Assembly (NCBI RefSeq): GCF_014203835.1
Contig: NZ_JACHJW010000001.1
Coordinates: 1 to 64,000 of the forward strand
Length of the DNA stretch: 64,000 nt
Origin: Micromonospora polyrhachis
Lineage (GTDB): Bacteria; Actinomycetota; Actinomycetes; Mycobacteriales; Micromonosporaceae
Direction: 5' to 3'
The notes below the pieces were generated by a model. It had not been told where the DNA came from and ran no database searches. It saw only the letters and a list, made by a program, of their open reading frames with translations. This document shows, in pieces, positions 1 through 8,081 of this stretch; the stretch's first letter is position 1; the number at the start of each line of letters is the position of its first letter. The translations under genes and the position numbers were made by a program.

Positions 1-809
1 TCCGGGACCGGATCCGGCTGCATCTGCTGCTGCCCGGTACCGGCGCGGAAGCGCTCGCCAGCCAGGCCACGGCGGCGGTCGCGGACGGCTTCACCGCAGT
101 CAAGTTCGACCCGCTACCCGCCGACTACGGCGACGTCTCGCTGGCCCGGCTGGTGGCCGAGACCGAGGCCGCCACGGCGGCCGTACGCGACACCGTCGGC
201 CGGGACGTCGACCTGCTCGTCGAACTGCACCGCAAGCTCACCCCGTTGCAGGCCGAGGCGGTCATTCCCGCCCTGGGTCGACACCATCCCCTGCTGGTCG
301 AGGACCCGATCCAGATCGACAGCATCAGCAGCCAGGCGGAGGTCGCCCGCCGGGCCCTCGGCGTGCCGGTCGCCAACGGCGAACGGCTACACACCATCTG
401 GGAGTTCAAGGAACTACTGGCCCAGGGCGGTGCGCAGTATGTCCGACCGGACATCGGGCTGGCCGGCGGGCTCAGCCACTGCCGGAAGATCGCCGCGCTG
501 GCCGAGGCACACCACAGCGCGGTGGTCACCCACAACTGCCTCGGCCCACTGCTCACCATGGCCTCGGTCCACCTCGACGCAACCATCCCCAACTTCGTGG
601 TGCAGGGGTACTCGCCGCTGGACGACCAACTCGCCGACGGGCCAGCCCGCGCCTGTGGCCGGCGCGAGGGGGGCTTCCTGCCGCTGCCGCAGGAGCCGGG
701 CCTGGGCGTCACCCTCGACCTCGACGGGGCGGCACCGCTGGACCTGACCGGCCGGCCGCTGACCCGGATCCCGCTGCGCGCCGACGGGTCCGTGGCGTAC
801 GCCGTCTAG
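1..809 (+). CDS. Enolase-superfamily sugar-acid dehydratase, C-terminal part
   Basis: The reading frame is open from the window edge to a TAG at 807, so the N-terminus lies outside. What remains (about 268 residues) is the barrel domain of the mandelate racemase/galactonate dehydratase group of the enolase superfamily. GFTAVKFDP is the strand carrying the acid-base lysine. VELHRKL, LVEDP and NGERL follow in the order expected for the Mg ligands, and VTHNCLGP carries the catalytic-type histidine of acid-sugar dehydratases. Members dehydrate aldonic acids to 2-keto-3-deoxy acids in the cytoplasm. Neighbouring ABC-transporter and amidohydrolase fragments fit a sugar-acid catabolic locus. The substrate cannot be named. 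Confidence 0.85.
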   Translation, partial: RDRIRLHLLLPGTGAEALASQATAAVADGFTAVKFDPLPADYGDVSLARLVAETEAATAAVRDTVGRDVDLLVELHRKLTPLQAEAVIPALGRHHPLLVEDPIQIDSISSQAEVARRALGVPVANGERLHTIWEFKELLAQGGAQYVRPDIGLAGGLSHCRKIAALAEAHHSAVVTHNCLGPLLTMASVHLDATIPNFVVQGYSPLDDQLADGPARACGRREGGFLPLPQEPGLGVTLDLDGAAPLDLTGRPLTRIPLRADGSVAYAV

Positions 810-880
810 CGGCGCGACCAACCGACGACTGCCGGATTGACGACATTCCCTCGCCGCGCCCCGCACGGCAGGATGAGCGG

Positions 881-2926
881 GTGCGGACAGGCGCGGGTCG
901 TCGATGGGTGTGGACGCTGGTCGCGGTGGGAGCACTGACCGCGGTGGCCGGCTTTCTCTACCTGGCCTTCCATCCATCGGCGCGACTGGACAGCGCGGAC
1001 AAGGCCGCGAGCGTGATGTTCGGCTCTGCCGGCTTCCTCGTGGCCACCGTGTCGTTGTACCTGGCCCTGCGCCCCGTCCAGGTCGACCCCGAGACCGGCC
1101 TGGTCCGGGCCCAGGAGGCCCTCGCCCGTCAGGTCGCCCGGCAGTGGGAACGCGAATCCGCCGCACGCGGGCTGACCCGTCCGGACCCGCTGCCGGTCCG
1201 CTGGGCGATCACCAGCCGCCCCGTAACCGCCCGTCAGGCCACGACCGGCCGCACCACCCGTCGGCGGCCCGGCCCACCGACGCGGGGTGACGTGACCACC
1301 CTGGCCGCCACCTGGCGTCGGATGCCCGCCGGCCAACTGGTGGTCCTGGGCGCACCGGGGTCCGGCAAGACCTCGAGCGCGGCGCTGCTCGTCCGCGACC
1401 TGCTGACCGACCGGCATGCCGGGGAACCGGTCCCGGTGCTGGTGCCGCTGGCCGGCTGGACTCCGGCCGAGCACCTCGACACCTGGTTGGCCCGCCGACT
1501 GGCCACCGATTACCCCGTCCTCACCGACACCGCCGCATACGCTCCGCGAGCCCCCGGCCGCCTGGTCGAACGCCGCCTCGTGCTCCCGGTGCTCGACGGA
1601 CTCGACGAACTTCCGACCGAATTGCACTCGTCAGCGCTGGCCGCCATCAACGCCACGTTTGCCGACCGGCCCTGGGTGCTCACCTGCCGGTCCACCGAGT
1701 ACGCGGCCGCGGTGACCGCCGTCGGCGCTCCACTGGCCCGCGCGGCGGTGATCGAGCTGTCCCCGTTGACCGCCACCGAACTGGCTGACTACCTTCCCGC
1801 CGCCCAACTCGACGGCCCGGCCCGATGGGCACCCGTACTCGCCGCACTACGGGCATCCCCGGCCGGTCCACTGGCCGCCGTACTCTCCACCCCGCTGAAC
1901 GCCTACCTGGCCCGCACCGCGTACGCCGTACCCGGCTCCGACCCCACGGCGCTGCTGTCCCCGGCCGAGCCCGCCGAGCTGGAAGCTCACCTGCTGGCCA
2001 GTTACCTGCCGGCCCTCTATCCGGCCGTACCACCGCCGACCGCTCCCGGTGATCGGCCCACCCCGGCCTACGCCGCCTCACAGGCCGCCCGCTGGTTCCG
2101 GTATCTCGCCCGCCACCTGGACCAACGCGGCACGCGCAACCTGGCCTGGTGGGACCTGATCACCGCACTGCCCAGCCGGACACTTGCGACGCTGGTGGGG
2201 CTGACCGTCGGGCTGGCCTGCCTACTGTTGTTCGCACTCTCCGACACCCCCACGCTCGGCCCGAGGATGGGGGCAGTCCTGGCGGTGATCGTCTACCTGG
2301 ACGTATCACTCACCGTGGCCCGCCCGCACCACCTCGCCCTCCGGCTCAAAAGCTTCACCCCGGTGCTGGCCACGGCGGTCGCCGCTGGCGTCGCCTGTGG
2401 AGCCGCCGCCAGTCAGATCCCCGGCATGGGCCGGGGCAGCGCGCTCTCCCTCGGACTGGGTCTGGCCATCGGCCTGGGTGTCCGATGGGGTAAGCCCGCT
2501 CCGACATCCGCGCTCATCGACCCGACGGAGTCGATGCGGATGGAACGCGGGCTACTGCTCACCTCGGCGCTGGTCGGCGGAGCAGTCGGCGCCGTCCTCT
2601 ATGGCCTGCTCGGCGGGCTGCCGGCCCTCCAGCGGGCCGTCGGGCCGCTCGGCCCGGGCGGACGGCTCCTCGCCGGGTTCGCGATAGGGGTCATGCTCGG
2701 CACGACCGTGGCACTCATGGCACGCATCGGACGCCTCTGGGTGGGATTCGTGGTGGCCCGGGGCTGGCTGACCGTCCGACGGCGGCTGCCATGGCGGCTG
2801 ATGCCGTTCCTGCACGACGCGCACCGACGCGGTGTACTGCGGCAGGTGGGCGCGCAGTACCAGTTCCGGCACGCCCGGCTCCAGCAGTATCTGGCGGGTA
2901 CGGACGGTACGACCGGGCCGACGTAG
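881..2926 (+). CDS. Membrane-anchored NACHT-family NTPase
   Basis: A 681-residue STAND-class NTPase. Two hydrophobic helices lie at the N-terminus (about residues 10-30 and 47-64). The NACHT domain starts near residue 150 with Walker A GAPGSGKTS (about 157-165) and has Walker B LVLPVLDGLDELP (about 234-246). Six hydrophobic segments follow between about residues 430 and 610, and the protein ends with a short helical tail, YQFRHARLQQYLAG. Such proteins are common in multicellular actinomycetes, and some bacterial NACHT proteins act in phage defence. No sensor or effector domain is recognisable here, so the role is open. The GTG at 881 is the first start in frame; no strong ribosome site is seen. 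The gene lies between pieces of a decayed sugar locus, suggesting that it arrived later. Confidence 0.85.
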   Translation: MRTGAGRRWVWTLVAVGALTAVAGFLYLAFHPSARLDSADKAASVMFGSAGFLVATVSLYLALRPVQVDPETGLVRAQEALARQVARQWERESAARGLTRPDPLPVRWAITSRPVTARQATTGRTTRRRPGPPTRGDVTTLAATWRRMPAGQLVVLGAPGSGKTSSAALLVRDLLTDRHAGEPVPVLVPLAGWTPAEHLDTWLARRLATDYPVLTDTAAYAPRAPGRLVERRLVLPVLDGLDELPTELHSSALAAINATFADRPWVLTCRSTEYAAAVTAVGAPLARAAVIELSPLTATELADYLPAAQLDGPARWAPVLAALRASPAGPLAAVLSTPLNAYLARTAYAVPGSDPTALLSPAEPAELEAHLLASYLPALYPAVPPPTAPGDRPTPAYAASQAARWFRYLARHLDQRGTRNLAWWDLITALPSRTLATLVGLTVGLACLLLFALSDTPTLGPRMGAVLAVIVYLDVSLTVARPHHLALRLKSFTPVLATAVAAGVACGAAASQIPGMGRGSALSLGLGLAIGLGVRWGKPAPTSALIDPTESMRMERGLLLTSALVGGAVGAVLYGLLGGLPALQRAVGPLGPGGRLLAGFAIGVMLGTTVALMARIGRLWVGFVVARGWLTVRRRLPWRLMPFLHDAHRRGVLRQVGAQYQFRHARLQQYLAGTDGTTGPT

Positions 2927-2944
2927 TCATCCCGACCCTGCTGC

Positions 2945-3523
2945 CCGCCCCGAGCCCGAAGAAGCTCCACAGGGTCACGGCGACCAGTGAGTAGAGCGCG
3001 CTGTAGCGTCCGTTGAGCCATTCGATCGCCAGCGGTTCGAGGCCCACTCCGCGCAGCATCGCGTTGAGCGGTCCGTCCGGGGCGAGGATCTGCCGAAACA
3101 TGATGCCGACCACGATCGGCGCGATGGTGTACGGGATGAAGTAGACCGCCCGGAACAGCTTCCAGCCGGGGTCCGCTGGTGGATGAGCAGTGCCAGTACC
3201 AGCGGCAGCACGATCCACAGGGGCAGGGTGGCGACCACCAGCAACGCGTTGCGGAAGCTCGCCAGCACCATCGAGTCGTCGAGCATCCGGGTGTAGTTGT
3301 CGGCGCCCGCAAACGACGAGCCGTCGAAGCCGTTGGACGACTCCAGGCTGGTGACCACGCCCCGGCCGAGCGGCACCAGTTTGAAGGTGACGGCGAGTGC
3401 GACGGTCGGTAGCACCAGCGCGGCACCGAGCCACCATTCCCGTACCCGGTGGGCGCGGGCCGCCGGGTGGCCCGGACGCTCGCGTGGCGTCGCCCGGACG
3501 GTTTCAACCGCCGGCTCGGTCAC
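2945..3523 (-). pseudogene. Sugar ABC transporter permease (MalF type), frameshifted and truncated
   Basis: From a GTG at 3523 the frame encodes an N-terminus typical of the UgpA/MalF group: a basic tail, a membrane helix near residues 30-52, then GADNYTRMLDD and a second helix. Homology leaves this frame after LLIHQRTP near 3178 and continues in another minus-strand frame (LFRAVYFIPYTIAPIVVGIM, then LWSFFGLG), showing one frameshift. It stops near 2945, before the EAA cytoplasmic loop that contacts the ATPase, so the product would not work. The tail lies 3' to 3' against the NACHT gene. An imperfect inverted repeat (3501-3539) overlaps the start region. Confidence 0.8.
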
Positions 3524-3562
3524 CGGCGGGTTGAAATCGACATGGGGTTCCCTCCGGCCGTT

Positions 3563-3598
3563 GCCGGGTGGGGCGGCATCGTCGGCGCCCCACCCGGC
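3563..3598. terminator. GC-rich intercistronic hairpin between binding-protein and permease genes
   Basis: A perfect 13-bp inverted repeat (3563-3575 with 3586-3598) with a 10-base loop and no U-run. It lies after the solute-binding-protein stop and before the permease start on the minus strand. By position it could protect the upstream mRNA end or attenuate read-through, giving more binding protein than permease. The same arrangement recurs at 35674 and 49891. Confidence 0.6.
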
Positions 3599-3602
3599 AG
3601 GC

Positions 3603-4067
3603 TCACTTGCCCTGCTTCTTGGTCGGGCTACGCTCCAGCGCCTGCTGCATCTGCTCGGCCCACTTCTCGACGGTGAGCTGGCCGAGGGTGACCTGCTGCC
3701 AGCCCCGGGCCAGGGCGTCGGTCTCCGGGCCGGAGAGCATCACACCGGAGTGCAGGGTGGGCTGGGCGACCAGTTCCTGGATCTTCTGGAACGACGGCGA
3801 GGTGGGCAGCAGCGCCTTGTCGACGTTCTTGTTCAACGGCTGGCCCTTGCCGTACCTGACCCAGAGTTCGCCGTTCTCCTTACCGGCCAGCCAGGTGATG
3901 AACTCCAGCCCGGCCTGCTTCTTCTTGCTCCACTTGGTCACGCCGTAGACGGCACCCTCGATGCCGGAGAACTTCTGGGCCAGCGGCGCGTTCGGGTTGA
4001 TGGCCGGCCACCGGGTCACGCCCAGGTTCTCGTCACCGATCGCCTTGCCGAACGCCTCCCAGTTCAC
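3603..4067 (-). pseudogene. Sugar ABC solute-binding protein, C-terminal fragment
   Basis: About 154 residues match the C-terminal lobe of family 1 extracellular sugar-binding proteins: AVYGVTKWSKKKQAGLEFIT, then GKGQPLNKNV and LERSPTKKQGK at the end. The lipoprotein signal and the first roughly 250 residues are missing. The frame can start at a GTG at 4067, but that point coincides with the abrupt junction to an amidohydrolase fragment on the other strand, so a deletion or rearrangement removed the front. It is the upstream partner of the broken permease. Confidence 0.8.
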
Positions 4068-4069
4068 CC

Positions 4070-4383
4070 CTGCCGCACGTCGGGGTGAAGATCTCCGGCC
4101 TGTACGCGGTCAGCCAACCCGCGCACGCCTATCCGCACGACTCGGCGGTGCCGTTCCTGGCGGTACTGCTGGACCGGTTCGGGCCGAATCGGCTTTACTG
4201 GGGGTCGGACTTCGCGCCCAGCCTGGACGAGGTCTCCTTCCGACAGACCCTCGACCTCCCCACCCTGGCTGGGCTGGGCTGGCCGAACCCGAGCGGGCCG
4301 CGATCCTCGGCGGCAACCTGCAGCGCGTCCTCGGCCCCAGGCCCGACCCGGTCCGACGGGTAGCATCGGCGGGTGACCTCTGA
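4070..4383 (+). pseudogene. Amidohydrolase-2 family metal-dependent hydrolase, C-terminal fragment with frameshift
   Basis: Homology begins abruptly at about 4070 with VGVKISGLYAVS and includes RFGPNRLYWGSDFAP, the conserved GSD strand of amidohydrolase-2 lactonases and decarboxylases. Near 4270-4290, inside a short GGCTGGGCT repeat, the frame shifts. The family's usual ending, ERAAILGGNLQRVLG, follows in the next frame and stops at 4381-4383. Relatives often hydrolyse sugar lactones, which suits the neighbouring enolase-superfamily gene. The first two thirds are absent. Confidence 0.75.
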
Positions 4384-6109
4384 TGCCACCCCGCCCGCGG
4401 GCGACCCGCACCGGGAGAGCCCGTCCCTCGGGCTGACCCCGCTGTCCCGGGTACGGCTCGACGAACTCCTGCAGGAGATGCTCGACCGCGTCGGCCAGGT
4501 GATGGCCAGCCGGGAACGGCTCCGCGCGCTGCTGGACGCCGTCGTCGGCATCGGCACCGACCTCGACCTGCACAGCACACTGCGTCGGATCGTCGAGGCC
4601 GCATGCGACCTGGCCGGCGCCCGCTACGGCGCGCTGGGGGTCATCGGTCCAGACCGGCAGCTCACCGAGTTCATCACCCACGGCATCCCGCCCGAGGCCC
4701 ATGCCGCCATCGGTGACCCGCCGCACGGTCGTGGGGTGCTCGGCCTGCTGATCGCCGATCCCCGCCCCGTCCGGATGCCGGACATCACCCAGCATCCGCA
4801 GTCCTACGGATTCCCGCCGAACCACCCACCGATGCACAGCTTCCTCGGGGTGCCGCTACGCATCCGGGAGCACGTCTTCGGCAACCTCTATCTCGCCGAC
4901 AAACAGGGCGCACGGGAATTCACCGAGGACGACGAGGAGATCGTGGTGGCGCTCGCCGCCGCGGCCGGGGTGGCGATCGAGAACGCCCGGCTCTACGCCG
5001 TCGCCCACCGGCGGGAACGCTGGCTCGCCGCCGCCGCCGAGATCACGGGCGTGCTGCTCGGCGAGGTACGCCGTACCGACGCGCTCACCCTGATCGCCCG
5101 CCGGGCCCGCCAGGTGGCCGAGGCCGACCTGGCGCTGGTGCTGCTCTACGACGAGGACGCCGAACAGCTCACCGTCGAGGTGGTCGACTCCGCCGAGGGC
5201 CGCTCACCCCGCCTGCTCGGCACCGTCCTGCCCGCCGAGGAGACCGCCTTCGCCGACTCGGTGACCCACCAACGCCACACGGTGATCGAGAGCCTCGCCA
5301 AGGCGGCGCCCTGGCCGGTGTCGGTGACCGCCGGACCGGCCGTGGTCTCGCCACTGGCCGCCGGCGACCAGCTCTCCGGCATCCTGGTGGTGGCACACGC
5401 CGACGGTAAGGCCCTGCCCAGCGACGACGACGTACCGCTGCTGGCCAGCTTCGCCGGTCAGGCCGCCCTAGCCCTGGAGCGGGCCCGGGCTCAGGAGGAA
5501 CGCGAGTTGCTCGCCGTCCTGGAGGACCGGGAGCGAATCGCCCGGGACCTGCACGACGTCGTCATCCAGCGGCTCTTCGCCACCGGTCTGCAGTTGCAGA
5601 GCGCCGTCCCGCTGGGCAACCGACCCGAGGTGGTGACCAAGCGGATCAACGCCGCCGTGGACGACCTCGACTCCACCATCCGCGACATCCGCCGGGCCAT
5701 TTTCGAACTGCGTACGCCGATGAGCGCCGCGCTGCGCACCGAGATCCGTGACGCCGTCGACGCGGCGGCCGGGGCCCTGGGCTTCCGTCCCGTCCTGGAA
5801 CTGGTCGGTCCGATCGACAGCGCGGTGCCCGACACGGTCCGCCCCGATCTGCTCGCCGTGCTCCGGGAGGCGCTGTCCAACGCCGTCCGGCATGCCCAGG
5901 CGGAGAAGGTCACGGTGGGTGTGCAGGTCGACGGTGGTCGGCTGACCCTGACGGTGACCGACGACGGGATCGGCACCGACCCCCACCAGGCACGGGGTGG
6001 CCTGGTCAACCTACGGGAACGCGCGGCCGGGCACGACGGGACGTTCGAGATCCGCCGGGCCGAGCCGCGCGGGACGGCACTGTGCTGGAGCGTGCCGCTG
6101 CGCGACTGA
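4373..6109 (+). CDS. devS: DevS/DosS-like GAF histidine kinase
   Basis: A 578-residue cytoplasmic sensor kinase. GAF domain 1 (about residues 60-205) and GAF domain 2 (about 225-375) are followed by a HisKA_3 dimerisation domain with RERIARDLHDVVIQRLF, the phospho-acceptor being His394. A HATPase domain carries the N box (EALSNAVRHAQ, about 500) and G box (VTDDGIG). This order and length match mycobacterial DevS/DosT, heme sensors of hypoxia, NO and CO. Heme ligation here is inferred, not shown. GTG at 4373 is the start. The cognate regulator at 6214-6852 is convergent rather than in the same operon. Confidence 0.9.
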   Translation: MTSDATPPAGDPHRESPSLGLTPLSRVRLDELLQEMLDRVGQVMASRERLRALLDAVVGIGTDLDLHSTLRRIVEAACDLAGARYGALGVIGPDRQLTEFITHGIPPEAHAAIGDPPHGRGVLGLLIADPRPVRMPDITQHPQSYGFPPNHPPMHSFLGVPLRIREHVFGNLYLADKQGAREFTEDDEEIVVALAAAAGVAIENARLYAVAHRRERWLAAAAEITGVLLGEVRRTDALTLIARRARQVAEADLALVLLYDEDAEQLTVEVVDSAEGRSPRLLGTVLPAEETAFADSVTHQRHTVIESLAKAAPWPVSVTAGPAVVSPLAAGDQLSGILVVAHADGKALPSDDDVPLLASFAGQAALALERARAQEERELLAVLEDRERIARDLHDVVIQRLFATGLQLQSAVPLGNRPEVVTKRINAAVDDLDSTIRDIRRAIFELRTPMSAALRTEIRDAVDAAAGALGFRPVLELVGPIDSAVPDTVRPDLLAVLREALSNAVRHAQAEKVTVGVQVDGGRLTLTVTDDGIGTDPHQARGGLVNLRERAAGHDGTFEIRRAEPRGTALCWSVPLRD

Positions 6110-6137
6110 TCCGGGCGTCGGACCGCCCGGCCGCTCG

Positions 6138-6236
6138 CCGATCAGTGCCGCTCGCCGAGCAGCCGACTGCGTGCCGATCAGTGCCGCTCGCCGAGCAGCC
6201 GACTGCGTGCCGATCAGTGCCGATCGCCGAGCAGCC
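6138..6236. repeat. 36-bp tandem repeat duplicating the 3' end of the response-regulator gene
   Basis: Two perfect 36-bp units (6138-6173 and 6174-6209) and a third, 27-base partial unit (6210-6236). The third contains the last codons and the stop of the convergent regulator gene. The array therefore looks like outward duplication of the gene's own tail into the gap between the two convergent genes. Each unit holds a CCGATCAGTGCCG core. Confidence 0.85.
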
Positions 6237-6852
6237 GGGTGGCCAACACCGCCGCCTGGGTACGCCGTTCCAGGCCGAGCTTGGCCAGCAGGCTGGAGAC
6301 GTAGTTCTTCACCGTCTTCTCGGCCAGGAACATCTTGCCGGCGATCTCCCGGTTGGTCAGCCCTTCGGCGACATACTCCAGGATCCGCCGCTCCTGCTCG
6401 GTGAGCGACTTCAGCTCGCGGGGCTCCTCCACGCCGCTGCGGATGCGTTCGAGGACCCGCCGGGTGACCGCCGGGTCGAGCATCGACTGCCCGGAGGCGA
6501 CCCGGCGCACCGCGTCGACCAGGTCCGTGCCCCGGATCTGCTTCAACACATAGCCGGCGGCCCCGGCCATGATCGCGGCGAAGAGCGCCTCGTCGTCCTC
6601 GTATGAGGTGAGGATCAGGCCGGCTATCGACGAGTCGACCGCGCGGATGTCCCGGCACACGTCGATTCCGTTGCCGTCGGGCAGCCGCGCGTCGAGGATC
6701 GCCACGTCCGGACGGAGCGCGGGGATGAGCCGGGTCGCCTCCTGCGCGGAGCCCGACTCGCCGACCACCTCGATGTCGCCGGCGCTCTGCAGCAGGTCGG
6801 CCAGGCCACGGCGGACCACCTCATGGTCGTCGAGCAGGAAGACGCGGATCAT
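6214..6852 (-). CDS. devR: DevR/DosR-like NarL-family response regulator
   Basis: 212 residues. The receiver domain (1-120) has acidic pair D8/D9, phospho-acceptor D54 in AILDARLPDG and a conserved lysine in YVLKQIRG. The LuxR-type helix-turn-helix (about 148-205) reads LTNREIAGKMFLAEKTVKNY. Similarity to mycobacterial DevR runs through the whole protein, including LILTSYEDDEA and the ending ERRTQAAVLATRL. An upstream extension of the frame is open but noncoding in character; ATG at 6852 gives the normal N-terminus MIRVFLLDDHEVV. A GGG-N8-CCC box upstream suggests autoregulation. Confidence 0.93.
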   Translation of the reverse strand: MIRVFLLDDHEVVRRGLADLLQSAGDIEVVGESGSAQEATRLIPALRPDVAILDARLPDGNGIDVCRDIRAVDSSIAGLILTSYEDDEALFAAIMAGAAGYVLKQIRGTDLVDAVRRVASGQSMLDPAVTRRVLERIRSGVEEPRELKSLTEQERRILEYVAEGLTNREIAGKMFLAEKTVKNYVSSLLAKLGLERRTQAAVLATRLLGDRH

Positions 6853-6886
6853 GCCATTGTTTCTACCTGACAACGGCCACGATCGC

Positions 6887-6906
6887 ACAGGGCCGAAGGT
6901 CCCGGC
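6887..6906. promoter_or_regulatory. Candidate DevR box 1, devR side
   Basis: 20 bases with the invariant GGG-N8-CCC core (GGGCCGAAGGTCCC at 6890-6903). It matches the mycobacterial DevR consensus at 12 of 20 positions by my count. It lies 35 bases upstream of the devR start, so it could mediate autoregulation. Confidence 0.5.
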
Positions 6907-6977
6907 CCCTCGATCCGCCGCCGCGAGGGCATGCCGGCAGAGCCGCGAGACGTGGTCAACCGGCCGCAGCTGCACCA

Positions 6978-6997
6978 TAGGGGTAGGTATGCCCCAC
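6978..6997. promoter_or_regulatory. Candidate DevR box 2 (weak)
   Basis: GGGTAGGTATGCCC at 6981-6994 keeps the GGG-N8-CCC spacing, with about 11 of 20 consensus positions. It lies 23 bases upstream of the stronger box 3, the side-by-side arrangement typical of paired DevR sites. Confidence 0.4.
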
Positions 6998-7000
6998 CGG

Positions 7001-7020
7001 TTCGGGACGTCCGGCCCTGT
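7001..7020. promoter_or_regulatory. Candidate DevR box 3, nitroreductase side
   Basis: TTCGGGACGTCCGGCCCTGT matches the DevR consensus left half perfectly (TTSGGGAC) and 13 of 20 positions overall. It ends 55 bases before the Acg-type nitroreductase start, a normal distance for an activator site overlapping the -35 region. Confidence 0.6.
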
Positions 7021-7074
7021 CAGGCTGGTCACATCTTGGGCAACCTGGAGTCCTGAGCATCGAGGAGGCGTCCG

Positions 7075-8070
7075 ATGACTGGTAACACCGTACCGCCCTC
7101 CGCCGACGTCCCTGCGGCGCTGGCGGAGGCGGCGCGCCAGGCGCTGCGCGCACCGTCGGTGTTCAACTCGCAGCCATGGCGCTGGTGGGTTGGGCGGGAC
7201 GCGCTGGAACTGTTCGCCGACCGGAGCCGGCAGTTGGCCGTGACCGATCCGGAGGGGCGACTGTTCATGGTCAGCTGCGGAGCTGCCCTGCACCATGCGC
7301 GGGTCGCGCTGGGTGCCGCCGGGTTCCGGGTCGAGGTGGCCCGCTTCCCCGACCCGGCCGACCCCGACCTGCTCGCCACCCTCCGGATCGTCGACCGGCA
7401 GCCCCCACTCGACGGGGAGGTACGGCTGCGCGAGGCCATCCCTCGGCGACGCACCGACCGGCGCGCCTTCGACACGCAACCGGTGCCGGCCGAGATGCTC
7501 GACCGACTACACCGCGTGGTCGAGGAGAACGAAGCCCACCTGCACGTCGTACGGCCGGACCAGATGCCGATGCTCGCCGTGGCGACCGCCCAGGCGGCAG
7601 CCAGTGAACTGGTCGACCCGGCCTACCGGGCCGAACTGATCCGGTGGACCAATCGACCGCCGTGGAGCGGCGACGGGGTACCCGCCAGCACCGCCGTGCG
7701 GCAGGGCCCGCGTCGGGTTCCGGTGCGCGACTACGCCCTCGACGGCCGGGCCGGGCTGGAGGTGGGCGAGGGCACCGACCGGGGTGCGACGTACGCCGTG
7801 CTGTTCGGCGCCACCGACGAGCCGGCGTCCTGGCTCCGGGCGGGTGAGGCGCTCTCCGCGCTGCTGCTGACCGCGACGGCCGAGGGGCTGTCGGCGGCAC
7901 CGCTCAGTGATCCGATCGAGTTGGACTGGCCCCGGCAACTGATGCGGGACCTGCTCGCCGGCCTCGGCGAGCCGTACCTGGTTCTCCGGGTGGGACTGCC
8001 CGCCATCACAGACGAACTGCCTCCGGTGCCGCGTCGCGACCCGGACGAGGTCATCGGGTTTTCCGGCTAG
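7075..8070 (+). CDS. Acg-type FMN-binding nitroreductase homologue
   Basis: 331 residues of the nitroreductase superfamily branch that contains mycobacterial Acg (Rv2032). The N-terminal signature is RAPSVFNSQPWRW (about residues 24-36), then DRSRQLAVTDPEGR and SCGAALHHARVAL. The middle has RRRTDRRAFD. In mycobacteria Acg is strongly induced by DevR in hypoxia and is thought to sequester FMN rather than reduce nitro compounds. Start ATG is at 7075, with GGAGG in the leader. It begins a run followed closely by the stress protein (12-base gap) and a second Acg homologue. Confidence 0.88.
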   Translation: MTGNTVPPSADVPAALAEAARQALRAPSVFNSQPWRWWVGRDALELFADRSRQLAVTDPEGRLFMVSCGAALHHARVALGAAGFRVEVARFPDPADPDLLATLRIVDRQPPLDGEVRLREAIPRRRTDRRAFDTQPVPAEMLDRLHRVVEENEAHLHVVRPDQMPMLAVATAQAAASELVDPAYRAELIRWTNRPPWSGDGVPASTAVRQGPRRVPVRDYALDGRAGLEVGEGTDRGATYAVLFGATDEPASWLRAGEALSALLLTATAEGLSAAPLSDPIELDWPRQLMRDLLAGLGEPYLVLRVGLPAITDELPPVPRRDPDEVIGFSG

Positions 8071-8081
8071 GAGGTGGCCGA

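Noticed and set aside
6853-7479. A long minus-strand frame extending devR to 421 residues
   Set aside because: It crosses the DevR-box region and the nitroreductase gene; homologues start at the ATG at 6852 and the extension is Pro/Arg/Ala-rich noise.
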